64,000 bases of DNA. Origin: Calendula officinalis. Lineage: Eukaryota > Streptophyta > Magnoliopsida > Asterales > Asteraceae. The translations under genes and the position numbers were made by a program. Of the stretch, positions 33,085 through 45,571 are shown piece by piece; within the stretch, counting starts at the first letter, position 1; each line of letters opens with the position of its first letter. A model generated the notes under the pieces. The model was not told where the DNA came from. It saw only the letters and a program-made list of their open reading frames with translations, and made no database searches. The stretch is from assembly GCA_963853835.1 (NCBI GenBank), contig OY970820.1, forward strand, positions 29,350,873 to 29,414,872. The letters are read 5' to 3'.

Positions 33085-34788
33085 TGTAACACCTCAATTT
33101 TTAATACAAAACATGTGCCCAAATAAAAACATTTTCATAAATAGAAGACCAGTTCTAAAACACGGATTTACAAAAACCTTTGATATGAAAATCAGAGTAC
33201 GAGGTTTGGTGTTACAAAATATATCAAAACCAAGGTTAAGCACAAATCCGCTCTAATGATCTTCTACTCTAGGCCGCGCATATCTCAATCCATATGCACC
33301 TAAATCCTCGGTCCAGAACCTGAGTACATAGCAAACAAACAAGGAATACGTGAGACAAAAAAATGTCTCGTGAGCTACATGGGTTTAGACCCCAATAATA
33401 TCAAGTATCACATCGTATGTAAATACATATTTATATTTTACCAACACATCTTAGTCACTCTATGGTGACTCTATCAGTCCTGCTTCCCTAGCATACATAT
33501 CTAGTACATAAACATATATGCACTAGAACACAGTCATATCTAATACATAAACATATATGTATTAGAACACAAGCGAACCTAACACATAAACATATATGCA
33601 TTAGATTCCTAGATCACCTAGTACGCAAACATATGCGAACTAGAAGCACCCGTGTGCTTAGTGTACAAACATATGTACACTCGTCTCAGTGACCGGGATC
33701 TCCCCCGCGTCACCACCATCTATCTCTAATCATAACTCTATCAGTTATGCCAGTCAAAGCCTTTGGCTATCACATCAATCATCAAACAAGTTAGTTAGAT
33801 ATTATCAATAATATATATATACTAACTCAACACATAATAAGTCTAGACAAACATTATATAGACCGGTCATAAGTAATCAAATACTTCATATAGCTATGTA
33901 CTCAGTAAAGTCCACACGTACTCACCTTAGCAATAAAATGCTCCAACCGTATTCTTTACGTCAGTTTCCTTGCTTCACAATTCGGTCAACCTTCCAGGAC
34001 CTCACCAAATGCCTAATACAATAATCACAAGATTATCAACATCACATACTACTACCAATGTGTCCATCTATCTCTAGATAACACTTATTAACTCATTTCC
34101 CCCAATTATGGTGATTTACCAAACCCTAGGTTTAACCAACCCTCAAGATTTTTACAAATCATAATCATACACTTGTTTCCTTTGATAATATACCATCTAT
34201 TAAATGTATACACCACTTATATCACCATAACCCATAACCCCAAGAACTAGGGTTTCAAACCCACACATCAAAATACATAGATCTTAAGCTACGAAGATCA
34301 AAGAGTGAAGATATACCTTTAATCTTCAACTATGAGTGAAATCTACCAAAGATTTGTGAAGGATCCGACCTCAATCAGTCCCCAAGCTCGAAAATCGCCA
34401 AAGAAGAAACTAGGGTTTTGATATGGCATCAAATGATCCAAAACCCGACTTAAAGCTGTTCGTCCGAAGTTCACGACGCGAACTAAGTTCGCGTCGCTAA
34501 CTTCCCCTTGCACGCGAACTTAGCGATCGTTATCTCATCGCGAACTACTTCACGCCTTTGATCAAAATCTCTGGCCCGACTTCACGAACGCGAACTATGT
34601 TCGCGTCGCGAACTTCATCTGCAGTCAGGGCTGCACTTTTTCACCTTTGTCTCGTCCCGGTTTCGCCCATAACTTTCTCGTACGGTCTCCGAACGACACG
34701 AAACCAATTCCTACGTTCTTTAAACGATTTATCCTTATTTATCATAATTTTATCCAATTTATGTATTTACAAATTTCGGGTCGTTACA
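33085..34788 (-). repeat. 5' LTR of the Gypsy element, 1,704 bp
   Basis: Partner of 26,877-28,582 with about 25 substitutions and one 2-bp (ta) indel in an atatat run. Carries the second ttcgcg/cgcgaa cluster at about 34,464-34,614. Confidence 0.95.
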
Positions 34789-34793
34789 ATGTT

Positions 34794-34972
34794 CACCCTC
34801 CAAAAAAGAATATTAACTTTTATTGGGATTAAACGTTCCATCTTGTATTTTTTATAAAGCTCGGGAGAATTATATTATCAATCCACACTCTAGTATCTTT
34901 TACCTTAAACTCACCTTGTGAACTTAACTCCCACCACCAAGAATCCGCTTGATTCAATTCAACAAACCCATC
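34794..34972 (-). pseudogene. LINE ORF2 C-terminal piece between two LTR elements
   Basis: On the minus strand this 179-bp strip reads ADSWWWELSSQGEFKVKDTR and continues toward a PIKVNIFFWR-type motif, with one stop or frameshift. It joins 45,572-45,815 upstream and 26,401-26,876 downstream in one LINE reading order. The Copia duplication tatag (34,973-34,977) and the Gypsy duplication atgtt (34,789-34,793) bound it exactly. Confidence 0.8.
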
Positions 34973-34977
34973 TATAG

Positions 34978-35462
34978 TCTTAAAATTAATAATTCAATTG
35001 TGAATTTCTAATGAAGTTTGTTGAGTAAGTGTAGGGTAAGAGTTGGCTTTATAAACTTGAAGGTTAAAAAGGTAAAAAGGTAAAAGTCTAATTCTAATTC
35101 TTTGTATATTGTTAAGTGCAGGGACTGTTTCTGTAAAATGATGGTAAGTCGGTGTAAGTGCTTCATATTCTCTTTTCATTCATAAAATATCATATATGTG
35201 TGTGTGTTTCTAAAAGTGTGCAAGTTCTCTCTCTCTCTCGTTCGTTCGTTTTATACTTTTCTGTAAATTAGGGTTTATAGAATTGTATAGGTTAGATCTG
35301 ATTGTATGAGTGTATAGATCATTGTTATAGGTATAGATCTGAGAGTTTTTCTGTAGAGAGTTAATTTTGTCTTGTTTTTGGTCTTTGACCGGTTGAGTTG
35401 AGTTAATGGAAAGAAAGTTTGTTTAATCTGTTTTGTTCTTAGTTAAACCATGAATTTCTACA
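34978..35462 (+). repeat. 5' LTR of the second Copia element, 485 bp
   Basis: Equal in length to 45,082-45,566. Contains a ctctctctctc tract, ends ctaca, and is followed immediately by the primer site. Confidence 0.95.
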
Positions 35463-35474
35463 TGGTGTCAGACC
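35463..35474 (+). other. Primer binding site (degenerate tRNA-Met type)
   Basis: tggtgtcagacc directly follows the LTR. It differs at a few positions from TGGTATCAGAGC. Confidence 0.75.
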
Positions 35475-35906
35475 GTAGGATCGTTTTCGGAATGGTTTAA
35501 TCGTTGTTGTTCTTCGTCCGTCAGAATTAGGGTTTCCGATAAAGTTGTTTTTCATCGATCTAGGGTTAGGGTTCACAGATCTGACGTTTCATATCGATTG
35601 ATTTATTGTAGTGAGAGTTCTTTTCTCAAGATCTCAGTTCTCACATTCAGTTTAGGGTTGTGAAACCCTGGTTCCTCTTGGCTGTTCCAGAGGAGTAGTT
35701 CGTGGATTGTTTCTGTTGTGATCGTTTCCGCTGCAAGTTTTGAACCAGACGTTGGAGTACTCTGTAAGTCCTCTTATCTCTCTTGATTCTGTAGCAAGTC
35801 CCTGGATGTGGGAGTTTATGTTGCTTAACGGGAATCAACTACCCCTGGATCTTCATACTTGGCCTATAGACAAGGTCATGTTCTTGTTTTCTCTTTTATG
35901 TGTATT
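35475..35906 (+). other. 5' leader of the second Copia element
   Basis: Untranslated leader between primer site and LINE insertion, with gggtttccg/agggttaggg blocks. No gene is seen. It should continue after the LINE at about 40,600. Confidence 0.6.
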
Positions 35907-36192
35907 TTTTTTTTTGAACAGCAAAAAGAAGGCAACGGGTGAAGCTTCGGCATTGCCATCACCCCCCCGAGGACCTCCAAAAAAAATTTATTACGACGAG
36001 AGTCTAGCAAAAAACTAGACAAAAAAATACATAAAAATTACAACGGATTAGTTACCCAAGTCACCCACGGAATCTGAAACTTATGATTCCTATGAGTTAA
36101 CCACAAAAACGAAAACAACTTAATGCTATCAACTATGTATGATCTACGGAATTTTCCACTATCAAACACAAGAGAATTACGAAATCTCCAAA

Positions 36193-39100
36193 TCACCCAA
36201 CAAGTTGTAAACCAATAGCATGCATCTTCAATCTATGTAAAATGTGAATAGGCAAATCAGAACAAAGTTGCCACCACCTATCATATGCATCCACTGTCCA
36301 CGCATCCGTATTACACCACCGATAAACAGATCTCCAAACTTCCTTTGCCATGTCGCACGAGAAAAAAGTATGGGACACCGATTCCATGATCAAATTGCAA
36401 CAAGGACAAAGAATAGATTCAATCTCAAAACCTCTTCTAGAAAGGTTTTGTCTTGTAGGCAACCTATCAAGTAACAAACGCCACATAAAAATGTTAACTT
36501 TAATCGGCACGAATTTACACCAAATCAACGAAGTACCCGTTCCTGGAAACATAATAGAGTTGATATAATTTTTTGTAACCCCCACTGAAAAATCGCATGA
36601 ATCACCCAAACTCCAACATACTTTGTCTCTACCATCAATAACACGAGAATCACCTAGAAGAGTAACTAGATTATCTAATTGCTCTTTTTCTGCCCCATCT
36701 TGAACTCCTCTTCGCTAGTTAAAACACCATTTATCAATTCTCCATCTATCTTTGACCTTACAAAAAGGATTTAATTCTAACCGAAATAACCGGTTAAAAA
36801 GATGACAAAATGGCGTGTTACCTTTCCAAGAATCCATCCAAAACCGAATAGAGTTACCATCACCCAAATTATACTTAATAGCATTATAATCAACGAGATT
36901 TTTATCATGTAAATATTTTATAGTGCCAATAATATTATTCCACAAACCTCTTTTATTAGACGAATTGAAATCAATTTTAAAGCCACCATCATCACCATGA
37001 ATTGCTTGAATAACACGGCACCAAAGAGCTTCCTTCTCTTTAAAAAAACGCCATCGCCATTTCACTAAAAGAGCTAAATTCAACGAATCAAGACTTGGAA
37101 TACCCAAACCGCCATCCTCTTTAGAAGCTAGACAATTATTCCATTTAACCCAACTCAATTTCCTTTCATTTTCATTACCACCCAAAGAAATTGAGCTCTC
37201 AATTGTTCCATCTTTTTAATAACACCAACTGGGGCACGAAAAATAGACATTCAGTAGATACCCAAACTGCCTAGGACCGATTTAATTAGCGTTAAACGAC
37301 CGCCAATGGAAAGCATATTAGCCTTCCAAGTCGATAAATTTTTACACATACGATCATAAATCAATTCCCAACCTCTCGCGGATCTCCGGTTACCTCCAAT
37401 TTTCAAGCCTAAGTAATCAAAAATTTGATCACCTCGACTACACCCAATAGTATTACACGCAGTATCTACCACTTCATTTGATACACCCACACCAATTAAT
37501 TGAGACTTGGCCATATTAATCTTCAACCCCGATTGGACATAAAAATCAGCCAAAAGATCCACAATACTTTCAATATTATGTAAGCTCCAATCCGCAATAA
37601 ACATCACATCATCCACGTAAAATAATGAGAAATATGAAGGTTACTAGAACCAACCGTAGCCCCACAAAAAGTTCTATCCGACACCGCCTTCTCAATCACA
37701 ACATGCAAACCCTCCATAGCTAAAATAAATAAGAAAGGCGAAAGAGGATCACCTTGGTGAATACCCGAAACATATCAAATTCATCTGTAGGACTACCATT
37801 ACCAAAACACCGAAAGACGGGACGACTTGATACATTCGCTAATCCAACCCCGCCATCGACTACCAAAGCCCATATTCACCAATATATAATCTAGGTATGC
37901 CCAACTCAAAGAATCATAAGCCTTCTCAAAGTCAACTTTAAAAAGGAGAAGATTCTTTTTTTTTACTTTCTACGCATCCATAATTTCACTAATAATTAAC
38001 GGACCATCAAGGATTTGTCTTCCTTTAATAAAAGCAGATTGTTCTTTGCTAACCAATTTATCAACCACCTTAGCCAGTCTCAACGCAAGGAGTTTAGCAA
38101 TAATTTTATATTGGACCCCAATGAGAGCAATAGGACGAAAATCCTTAACAAGAGTAGGGTTCGGGATTTTAGGAATGAGAGTGACGAACGAGGCATTACA
38201 ACCAATAGGGATCACACCCTTCACGAGAAATTCTTCAACCGATCTAAGAAGATCATCTTTAAACAGATCCCAAATTTTTTTTATAAATTTAAATGACATA
38301 CCATCGGGACCCGGGGCTTTATCACTACCACAACTCCAAACCACTTCTTTTAATTCCTCCATGGTGCATGATTTTTCTAAAAAAATACCATCAATTACGT
38401 CAATCTGAGGAAACCGGTAACAATCGGAATTAGGGATACACACATCAACTTTTTTAAATTTCTCCTTGTAAAACTCAAGAAACATCTTTTTGACCGTTTG
38501 AGGGTCGGTCCGCCATTCACCATCTTCCATAACACCCTGAATCATTTGAGATTTCCTACGATGTTTCAACAAACCATGAAAGAAAGACGAATTTTCATCT
38601 CCTTCCACATCCCACTTTAATTTCAATTTTTGTAGAAGATCAATGTTTGACCGTCTATCTAAATCGTTTAATTCTTTTAACCACTCATTCCGAAGCTCAA
38701 TTTCCTCATAAGAAGCAATATTATCATCAATCTTTTTATCAATATCATTAATATGATATCGAAGCCATCTAAACCGACCTTCAACTTTATCCCTTAGGTC
38801 AATATTCCATTTTCTACATTTGTCTTTAATGAATTTAAGTTTATTCTTAAATTTAATAATCACCGACCCGCCTTTATCAACAAACTCGTTACAGGCTTCT
38901 GTTACAACCTCCTCAAAATCATCAATTTCAAGCCACGAGTTAGGTAACCGGAACGGGGACGGGCCATAATCAAAAGCATCCGAATGTAAAAAAAATCGGA
39001 ACATGGTCTGAAAGCTTGCGATCTAAAGCTAACACTCTAAGTTGAGGATACCGATTACTACAACTTTCCGAAATCAAGAATCTATCCAACTTACTCATTT

Positions 39101-39755
39101 TAGTAGCTTTTTTATTCATCCAGGTGAATTTTCTCCCACCAATAGGGAGATCAAATAAAACATTTTGATCGATGAACTGGTTAAAAACCGAAGCCGTATG
39201 GGCGTTAAAAACCGATCCAAATCTTTCCTCCGGAACCCGAGCTTCATTAAAATCACCGAACATAATTATATCACCTTCTTTCTCTCGTATATAAGCGTGA
39301 ATCTCATTCCAAAGATCACGTTTCGCTTCACCATCTTGAGGTGCACAAAATTTTAATCATATGCGACGTAACCGAATTACCCGCCCAAATACCCTCCACA
39401 ATAACAAAGTAAGTACCACAATGGATGCTTACTTTAGAAAATACCGATGGGTCCCAAATAGGTATTATACCCCCGACATATCACGTGCAGAGCTACACGC
39501 AAAATCAAAATGAAAATTCTCCCATAACGCCTTTACTTTGAAAATATCTACATTAGTCATCTTAGTTTCTTGCACGCCTACAAAAGAAACACCATTTTGA
39601 AAACATAACTTCTTGACCCATTTTCTTTTTTCCACGTCCCCAATGCCGCGCACATTAATTGATAGAACTCTCATCATTAACCTGATCTTCACCTGTCCTG
39701 TCACTAGAAGATATAACCATTTTGTTGATTTTTTTTCTACCAAAGAAAGAACCAC
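36193..39755 (-). pseudogene. LINE ORF2: endonuclease, reverse transcriptase and zf-RVT, frameshifted
   Basis: Minus-strand segments in order: AP-type endonuclease (39,755-38,970) with VRGIGDVEKRKWV, VQETK, FGDFNEAR and a final SDH; reverse transcriptase (39,004-37,970) with KAPGPDG, LIPKI and KEQSAFIKGRQI; the catalytic FYVDDVMF at about 37,620-37,600, where V stands in the usual Y-A-D-D; DYLGLKIGG (37,616-37,251); an N-x2-NxR..SWV..N..CxxKxxGGLG linker (37,185-36,715); and zf-RVT with PIKVNIFMWRLL, CPCCN and H-x3-C (36,609-36,193). The protein nicks DNA and copies the LINE RNA at the nick. Frames change at least at 39,460, 39,260, 37,960, 37,620 and 37,200. Confidence 0.88.
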
Positions 39756-39830
39756 ACGATTTCGAAGGTGAAATCAACACTTCCCCATTATTTTTTACCC
39801 TTTTGCAATTCTCAAATCCAGGTGGGCAAC

Positions 39831-40565
39831 TTACTGATTCAACCCCCACTTCCGATATATACCCGGATTAATAACATTATCAGCAACATCTTTTGTCCCC
39901 GAATTTATGATAGGGACTTGATCATTGGAGGAGTTAAAACCCCCCACCTCTACTAACTTTGAGATATTATTATCAATATCTTTGCACAAGAATGTCTTAT
40001 CAACCTCATCTTGACTCGTTTTTTCTTCCACAATAATGCTATCAACTACAAAATCCTTATCATCATCCTGGAATATACCGAACTCACCATTGCTCATTTG
40101 GGTTTCTTCATCGTTATCATATGAGGAGCACTAAGATTCAGATATATAATTCGGTTTGGAAATCACGACCTTCCAAGGATCCGTTTCCCTCACCCTAACT
40201 GTATACGGACTGTCATGGACCAAAACGTCAATTACCTCATTAATGCTAGACGTGGATTTAATGCTAATACACATCTTCCCCCTACTAGGGTTATCATCAT
40301 GTTCGTCAAAAAACAAGAACGACCCCCAAATACTTGCAATCTTCTTATAAACATCAGAATCCCATGCACATAATGGGAGGCCATCCACCTCCAACCTGCT
40401 AATCCTTTCATCTATAACAAAATTAGCCGTAACATGTTGTGCGATTGAAAAGATAGAAGATAAATCTGCAGCTTTGAACCGATTACATGCTTTGGCAGAT
40501 TTGAACCCTATCCAAACCCAAAAACCACCAATGTGATGAATATCCACGTCCTGAATCCTATAGAG
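39831..40565 (-). pseudogene. LINE ORF1 (DUF4283), broken
   Basis: 40,547-40,131 has DIHHIGGFWVWIGFKS, LSSIFSIAQ and GLPLCAWDSDVYKKIASIWG, the second half of a DUF4283-type RNA-binding domain. 40,097-39,831 is an acidic linker in another frame. No zinc knuckle is evident. The first part of the domain is missing or lies in the uncertain 5' end, so ORF1 is probably 5'-truncated. Confidence 0.75.
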
Positions 40566-40677
40566 AGTTCTGGAATCTTGTCACTTACTTGGCTGCTCTT
40601 TAGGAAATAATTGGCAATTTGTTCTGAGTGTTATTGTTTGGTTGTTATTGTGTATGTTCAATTTGTTTGGTGGAGAT

Positions 40678-43600
40678 ATGGGAGACCAGAATGAAGTTAC
40701 TCTTATTAACAAATTAGACTTTAGTGATCCCTTATTCCTTCATGCCAGTGATACATCTGGCACACCTTTAATTTCAACGAAATTAAAAGGCTCGGAAAAC
40801 TACAGTCTGTGGAGTAGGTCTATGTTGTTGGCCTTAGGTACCAAAAATAAACTAGGTTTCATTGATGGAACTTGTATTAAAAGTCTAACAAATGAGGTTT
40901 TGGCTAATCAATGGGAAAGATGTAACTCTGTGGTGTTGTCCTAGATATTAGGTTCTATATCTGATGAGTTGTGTGCTGGTCAAATTTTTAATAATGATGC
41001 TAAGGTTGTGTGGAATGAGTTAAAAGAAACATATGATAAAGTTGATGGATATGTGGTCTTTAATTTGCATCATCAAATAAATTCTGTGAAACAAAATGGT
41101 AGTGCTATATCTGAATATTATCACAAATTAAATCCGTTATGGAAACAATATGACTCTATGGTAGAAGTGCATGTATGTAACTGTAATAATGCAAACCTAT
41201 TAAATACACAAGGTAAAGTTCTAAAATTAATGCAGTTTTTAATGGGATTAGATGATGTGTACATGCCTGTTAGAAGTATTATATTGACTAGGGATCCATT
41301 ACCTGATGTTAAAACTGCTTATTGTATTGTATCTAGGGAAGAATCACATAGGAAAGGATCATCTAGTGATAGTAATTCAAAGGGTCAAAACTCTGTTTTT
41401 TCTTCTCAACATAATAATACAAAGAAATTTTCAAATAATAATAACAACAATAATTTCAAATCGTTTAATAGAGGTCCTAATCCTAACCTTAAATGCACTA
41501 ATTGTAATATGCGTGGTCATACTATAGAAAGATGTTTTGATTTAATTGGTTATCCTGCAGACGACAAAAAGAAAAATAATTCTAATAATAATAACTTTAA
41601 ATCAAAAGGATCTTCTAACAATACTATTATTTCCAATAAGCCAGGGAGTTCAAGTGGGACTTCCTCTTTTGTTCCTTTTTCTAGTGAACAAGTTTCAAAA
41701 ATATTAAGCATGATTGGTGATAATTGTGCATCATCTTCTGGTTTACAGTCTAACATGGCAGGTATTTTTCAAAACAACAGTAAAATATTCAACTCAAACT
41801 TTGAAAAAAATGTTTAACTCTAATTCTAGGTTAAAACTACAAATTTAATTTCTGGTTGGATAGTTGATTCAGGAGCTATCCAACATATGGCTAGTTCATG
41901 TAAAGGTCTTAATAATATAGTTGATGTATCAGACTTAAAATTTTTTGTTAGTCGCCCAAATGGAACTCATGCCTTTATTAAACAAATCGGAAATTTAATA
42001 ATAAATGAAAAGCTTATTCTGTATGATGTGTTGGTTATTCCTGAATATTGTGTAAACTTGTTATCTATTCACAAAGTATGTAAAGATTATAAAGTGTTTG
42101 TTGGTTTTGATGAACATAACTGCTATATTCAGGACTTGAAAACAAGGATAGATGTGATGACTGATAAAGAATCTGGTGGTTTGTTTGTGATTGAAGTAAG
42201 TAATACTTCTGCTGTTTCTAATATGGTAACTGTTTGTTATGTGTCTAAGTTAATTTGGCATAATAGATTGGGCCACCCTGCAGATCAAGTTATAAACCTA
42301 TTAAAACCTAAAATAAACCTAGAAGGAAATGTTGATGTTTCACCATGTGAAACATGTCATAGGGCTAAACAAACCAGAGAGTCTTTTCCTTTAAGTGATC
42401 ATAAGTCCAATTGTGTAGGTGAATTAGTTCATTTTGATGTTTGGGGACCATATAGGTTACCAGTATGAATGGTTTTAGATATTTTCTAACTATTGTTGAT
42501 GATTATTCTAGAGTTGTATGGGTGTTTTTATTAAAAATCAAAAGAAGAAGTTTTTGAAAATATTCAAATCTATAATAATTTGTTAAGAAATCAGTTTAAC
42601 AGTCCCATAAAAATCCTCAGATCTGATAATGGAACTGAATTTGTGAATAATAAAATGAATGATTACTGTAATGAAAATGGGATCTTACATCAAACTAGTT
42701 GCACCCATACACCTCAACAGAATGGTATAGTTGAAAGAAAACATAGACATCATTTAAATATTGCTAGATCTCTTATGTTTTAAGGGGGAATCCCTCTAAA
42801 TTTGTGGACTGATTGTGTGTTAACTGTTGCTTATTTGATAAACAGGTTGCCCTCTTCTGTGCTTAATGGTAGATCTCCTTATGAATTAATGTTTGGTGTT
42901 GAGCCTTCTCTTAGTCATCTTAGAAGTTTCGGTTATTTGTGTTTTTCAAAAGTTCTAAATGAGTCTGATAAGTTTGCTATCAAGTATCTAAAATGTATTT
43001 TTTTGGGTTACTCTAATGAGAAAAAAAGGATATAAACTGTTTTCTCTTGATAATAAAACTATTCTTTTTTCAAGAGACGTTCAATTTTATGAAAATATTT
43101 TTCCACTTAAAATGACTCATGAAAAACAGAATAGTTTAAATAAAAATGTTTTAACACACTTAAACTTTTTTGATAGTTATGGTTTTGAAACTAAAGATGA
43201 CTTTCAAGTACCCAATGATGATGAGGGGGCTCATCAAGGTGTTGGCAGTAGTTTAGATGGTCCTAATACATCTGTTGATAATCTAAACAATGGTATATTA
43301 GATGGTCCAGGTGTATCCAGTGATAATCTAACTACAGCACCTCCTTTTGATGAAAACACTAGTTCTGAGGGTCATTATGTCCTTAATAATAACCAACTTA
43401 ATGAATTGAGGAGATCTACTAGGACTGTTACTACACCTAAAAGATTTGAAGGTTTTGTTCTAAACAATAAAACTAAGTATGATATAAAAAGGTTGTTAAT
43501 TATTCTAACTTGTCTATTGAAAATCTATGTTTTGTTAGTGGTCTAAATAAAATGAGTGAACCAAGAAACTTTAGTGAGGCTGTTAAAAATAGTAAATAGA

Positions 43601-45068
43601 TTGATGCAATGAATTCAGAAATGGAAGCATTGTATAATAATAAAACTTGGGTCATAACAAATTTACCTTTAGGGAGAAAACCTATAGGTTGTAAGTGGGT
43701 TTTTAAAATTAAATATAAAGCTAACGGTGAGGTTGAGAGATACAAGGCTAGGTTAGTTGCTAAAGGGTATAATCAAAGAGATAATATTGACTTTGATGAG
43801 ACATTTTCACCTTTAGTGAAGATGGTAACCGTTAGATGTGTTATTGCTTTAGCTGTTGAAAATGGTTGGCCTTTGTATCAACTTGATGTGAATAATGCTT
43901 TCTTATATGGTCATCTAGATGAAAAGGTATATATGTCATTACCAGAAGGATATTTTGATAAAAACAGTAACAAAGTTTGCAAACTTGTTAAATCTTTATA
44001 TGGGCTTAAACAAGCTCCTAGAAAGTGGAATGAAAAATTGTGTGAAACTTTGACAAGTAATGGTTTTGTTAAAAGCAGAAATGATTATTCATTATTTGTT
44101 AAACATCAGGGAGATGTGTTTATAGCTTTGTTAGTCTATGTGGATGATATAGTTGTTACTTGTAATAATCAAAATGAAATTGAAAATTTTAAGAAGTATC
44201 TAAATTCTATGTTTAAAATTAAAGATTTAGGGAAACTTAAATATTTTCTTGGTATAGAAGTTCTTCAGTTGTCATCTGGTGTTTGTCTATCCCAAAGGAA
44301 ATATGCTTTGGATTTATTAGCTGAGTTTGGCATGACAGGTTGCAAACCTGTAGCCACTCCTATAGAAACAAATGTGGTGATTTCTAATAAGGATAATGCA
44401 AAAGAAGGTGACAACTTACTTACTGATTTGACTGGATATCAAAAATTGGTGGAAAAATTGATCTATTTAACATCAACTAGACCAGATATTTCCTATGTTG
44501 TTCATTGTCTAAGTCAATTTATGCATAGTCCTTTGGAGTCTCATGTTAAATTGGCTTTAAGAGTTCTGAGGTATATTAAGGGTTGTCCTGGTAAAGGTAT
44601 TAACTTTACTAAAGGAAGTGGTTTTGAGTTGAGAGCATATTCTGATTCTGACTGGGGGAAATGTCTTTCCACCAGAAAGTCCATAACAGGATATGCAGTA
44701 TATCTTGGAAACTGTTTGGTTCCACTGCAGAAGCTGAATATAGAGTTCTTGCTCATACTGTAAGTGAAGTTTTTTATATTAGAAAGATACTAGTTGAATT
44801 AAATATTGAAAGTAAATCTGCTACAAAAGTTTTTTGTGATAATAAGTCTGCAATATTAATTGCAGCAAATCCAGTATTTCATGATAGAACAAAACACTTT
44901 GAAATCGATTTACACTTTGTAAGAGATAAAGTTCTTGAAGGAGTAATGGATATTAAAAAGATTGATACTACAGAAAATACTTCTGATATTTTTACAAAAG
45001 GATTGAGTGTTAAAACTCATGAATATTTTTGCAAGAATTTGAATCTGGTTAACATGTTTCATAACTAA
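40678..45068 (+). pseudogene. Copia gag-pol of the second element, many stops and frameshifts
   Basis: Gag starts at MGDQNEVT (40,678), chosen over the upstream ATG at 40,642 because it opens the conserved N-terminal motif. A TAG at 40,942 falls early in gag. A CCHC knuckle CTNCNMRGHTIERC follows near 41,490, then Asn-rich linkers and three stops at 41,815-41,840. The protease DSG lies near 41,870, then the pre-integrase WHNRLGHP, an integrase core split by frameshifts near 42,465 and 42,540, and ILRSDNGTEF and PQQNGIVERKH. Stops fall at 42,781 and 43,597. Reverse transcriptase (QLDVNNAFLYGHL, YVDD at about 44,139-44,150) is followed by RNase H with a short deletion near 44,725 between LGNC and TAEAEY, and a stop at 45,066. 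This is another Copia lineage than 14,054-18,991. It cannot make enzymes. Confidence 0.9.
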
Positions 45069-45081
45069 GATTATGGGAGGG

Positions 45082-45566
45082 TGTTAAAATTAATAATTCA
45101 ATTGTGAATTTCTAATGAAGTTTGTTGAGTAAGTGCAGGGTAAGAGTTGACTTTATAAACTTGAAGGTTAAAAAGGTAAAAAGGTAAAAGTCTAATTCTA
45201 ATTCTCTGTATATTGTTAAGAGCAGGGACTGTTTCTGTAAAATGATGGTAAGTCGGTGTAAGTGCTTTATATTCTCTTTTCATTCATAAAATATCATATA
45301 TGTGTGTGTGTTTCTAAAAGTGTACAAGTTCTCTCTCTCTCTCGTTCGTTCGTTTTATACTTTTCTGTAAATTAGGGTTTATAGAATTGTATAGGTTAGA
45401 TCTGATTGTATGAGTGTATAGATCATTGTTATAGGTATAGATCTGAGAGTTTTTCTGTAGAGAGGTAATTTTGTCTTGTTTTTAGTCTTTGACCGGTTGA
45501 GTTGAGTTAATGGAAAGAAAGTTTATTTAATCTGTTTTGTTCTTAGTTAAACCATGAATTTCTACA
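45082..45566 (+). repeat. 3' LTR of the second Copia element, 485 bp
   Basis: Starts TG directly after ttatgggaggg (purine tract), ends CA, and is followed by the tatag duplication at 45,567-45,571. Confidence 0.95.
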
Positions 45567-45571
45567 TATAG

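Larger units (their letters stand above)
26877..34788 (-). mobile_element. Non-autonomous Ty3/Gypsy-type LTR element with gag only (TR-GAG-like), 7.9 kb
   Basis: Two LTRs of 1,706 and 1,704 bp (TGTAAC...GTTACA) are flanked by the perfect duplication atgtt (26,872-26,876 and 34,789-34,793). The element reads on the minus strand: 5' LTR, tRNA-Met primer site, gag with zinc knuckles, a protease scrap, about 2.6 kb without any recognisable reverse transcriptase, RNase H or integrase, a purine tract (28,600-28,583) and the 3' LTR. I count about 25 substitutions between the LTRs (about 1.5 percent), so it moved recently, presumably with pol proteins supplied in trans. LTR ends of this type (TGTAACGACCCG) are common in chromovirus-like Gypsy families of Asteraceae; that lineage call is tentative. 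Confidence 0.9.
35907..40600 (-). mobile_element. L1-type LINE inserted antisense in the Copia leader, about 4.7 kb
   Basis: The 3' end is marked by a T11 run at 35,907-35,917, which is the poly(A) tail read from the other strand. Minus-strand order is ORF1 (DUF4283), ORF2 endonuclease, reverse transcriptase and zf-RVT. The 5' boundary is uncertain (40,560-40,655) because I could not find a clear target duplication. All main domains are present, so it is close to full length, but several frameshifts make it inactive. Confidence 0.85.
34978..45566 (+). mobile_element. Degenerate Ty1/Copia LTR retrotransposon holding an antisense LINE, 10.6 kb
   Basis: Two 485-bp LTRs (34,978-35,462 and 45,082-45,566) lie between perfect tatag duplications (34,973-34,977 and 45,567-45,571). 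The left LTR starts TC where the right has TG. I count about 10 differences between them (2.1 percent). Between them are a primer site, a leader interrupted by a LINE, a broken gag-pol (40,678-45,068) and a purine tract (45,074-45,081). Without the LINE it would be about 5.9 kb. The coding region has more lesions than the LTR divergence alone would predict. Confidence 0.92.
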
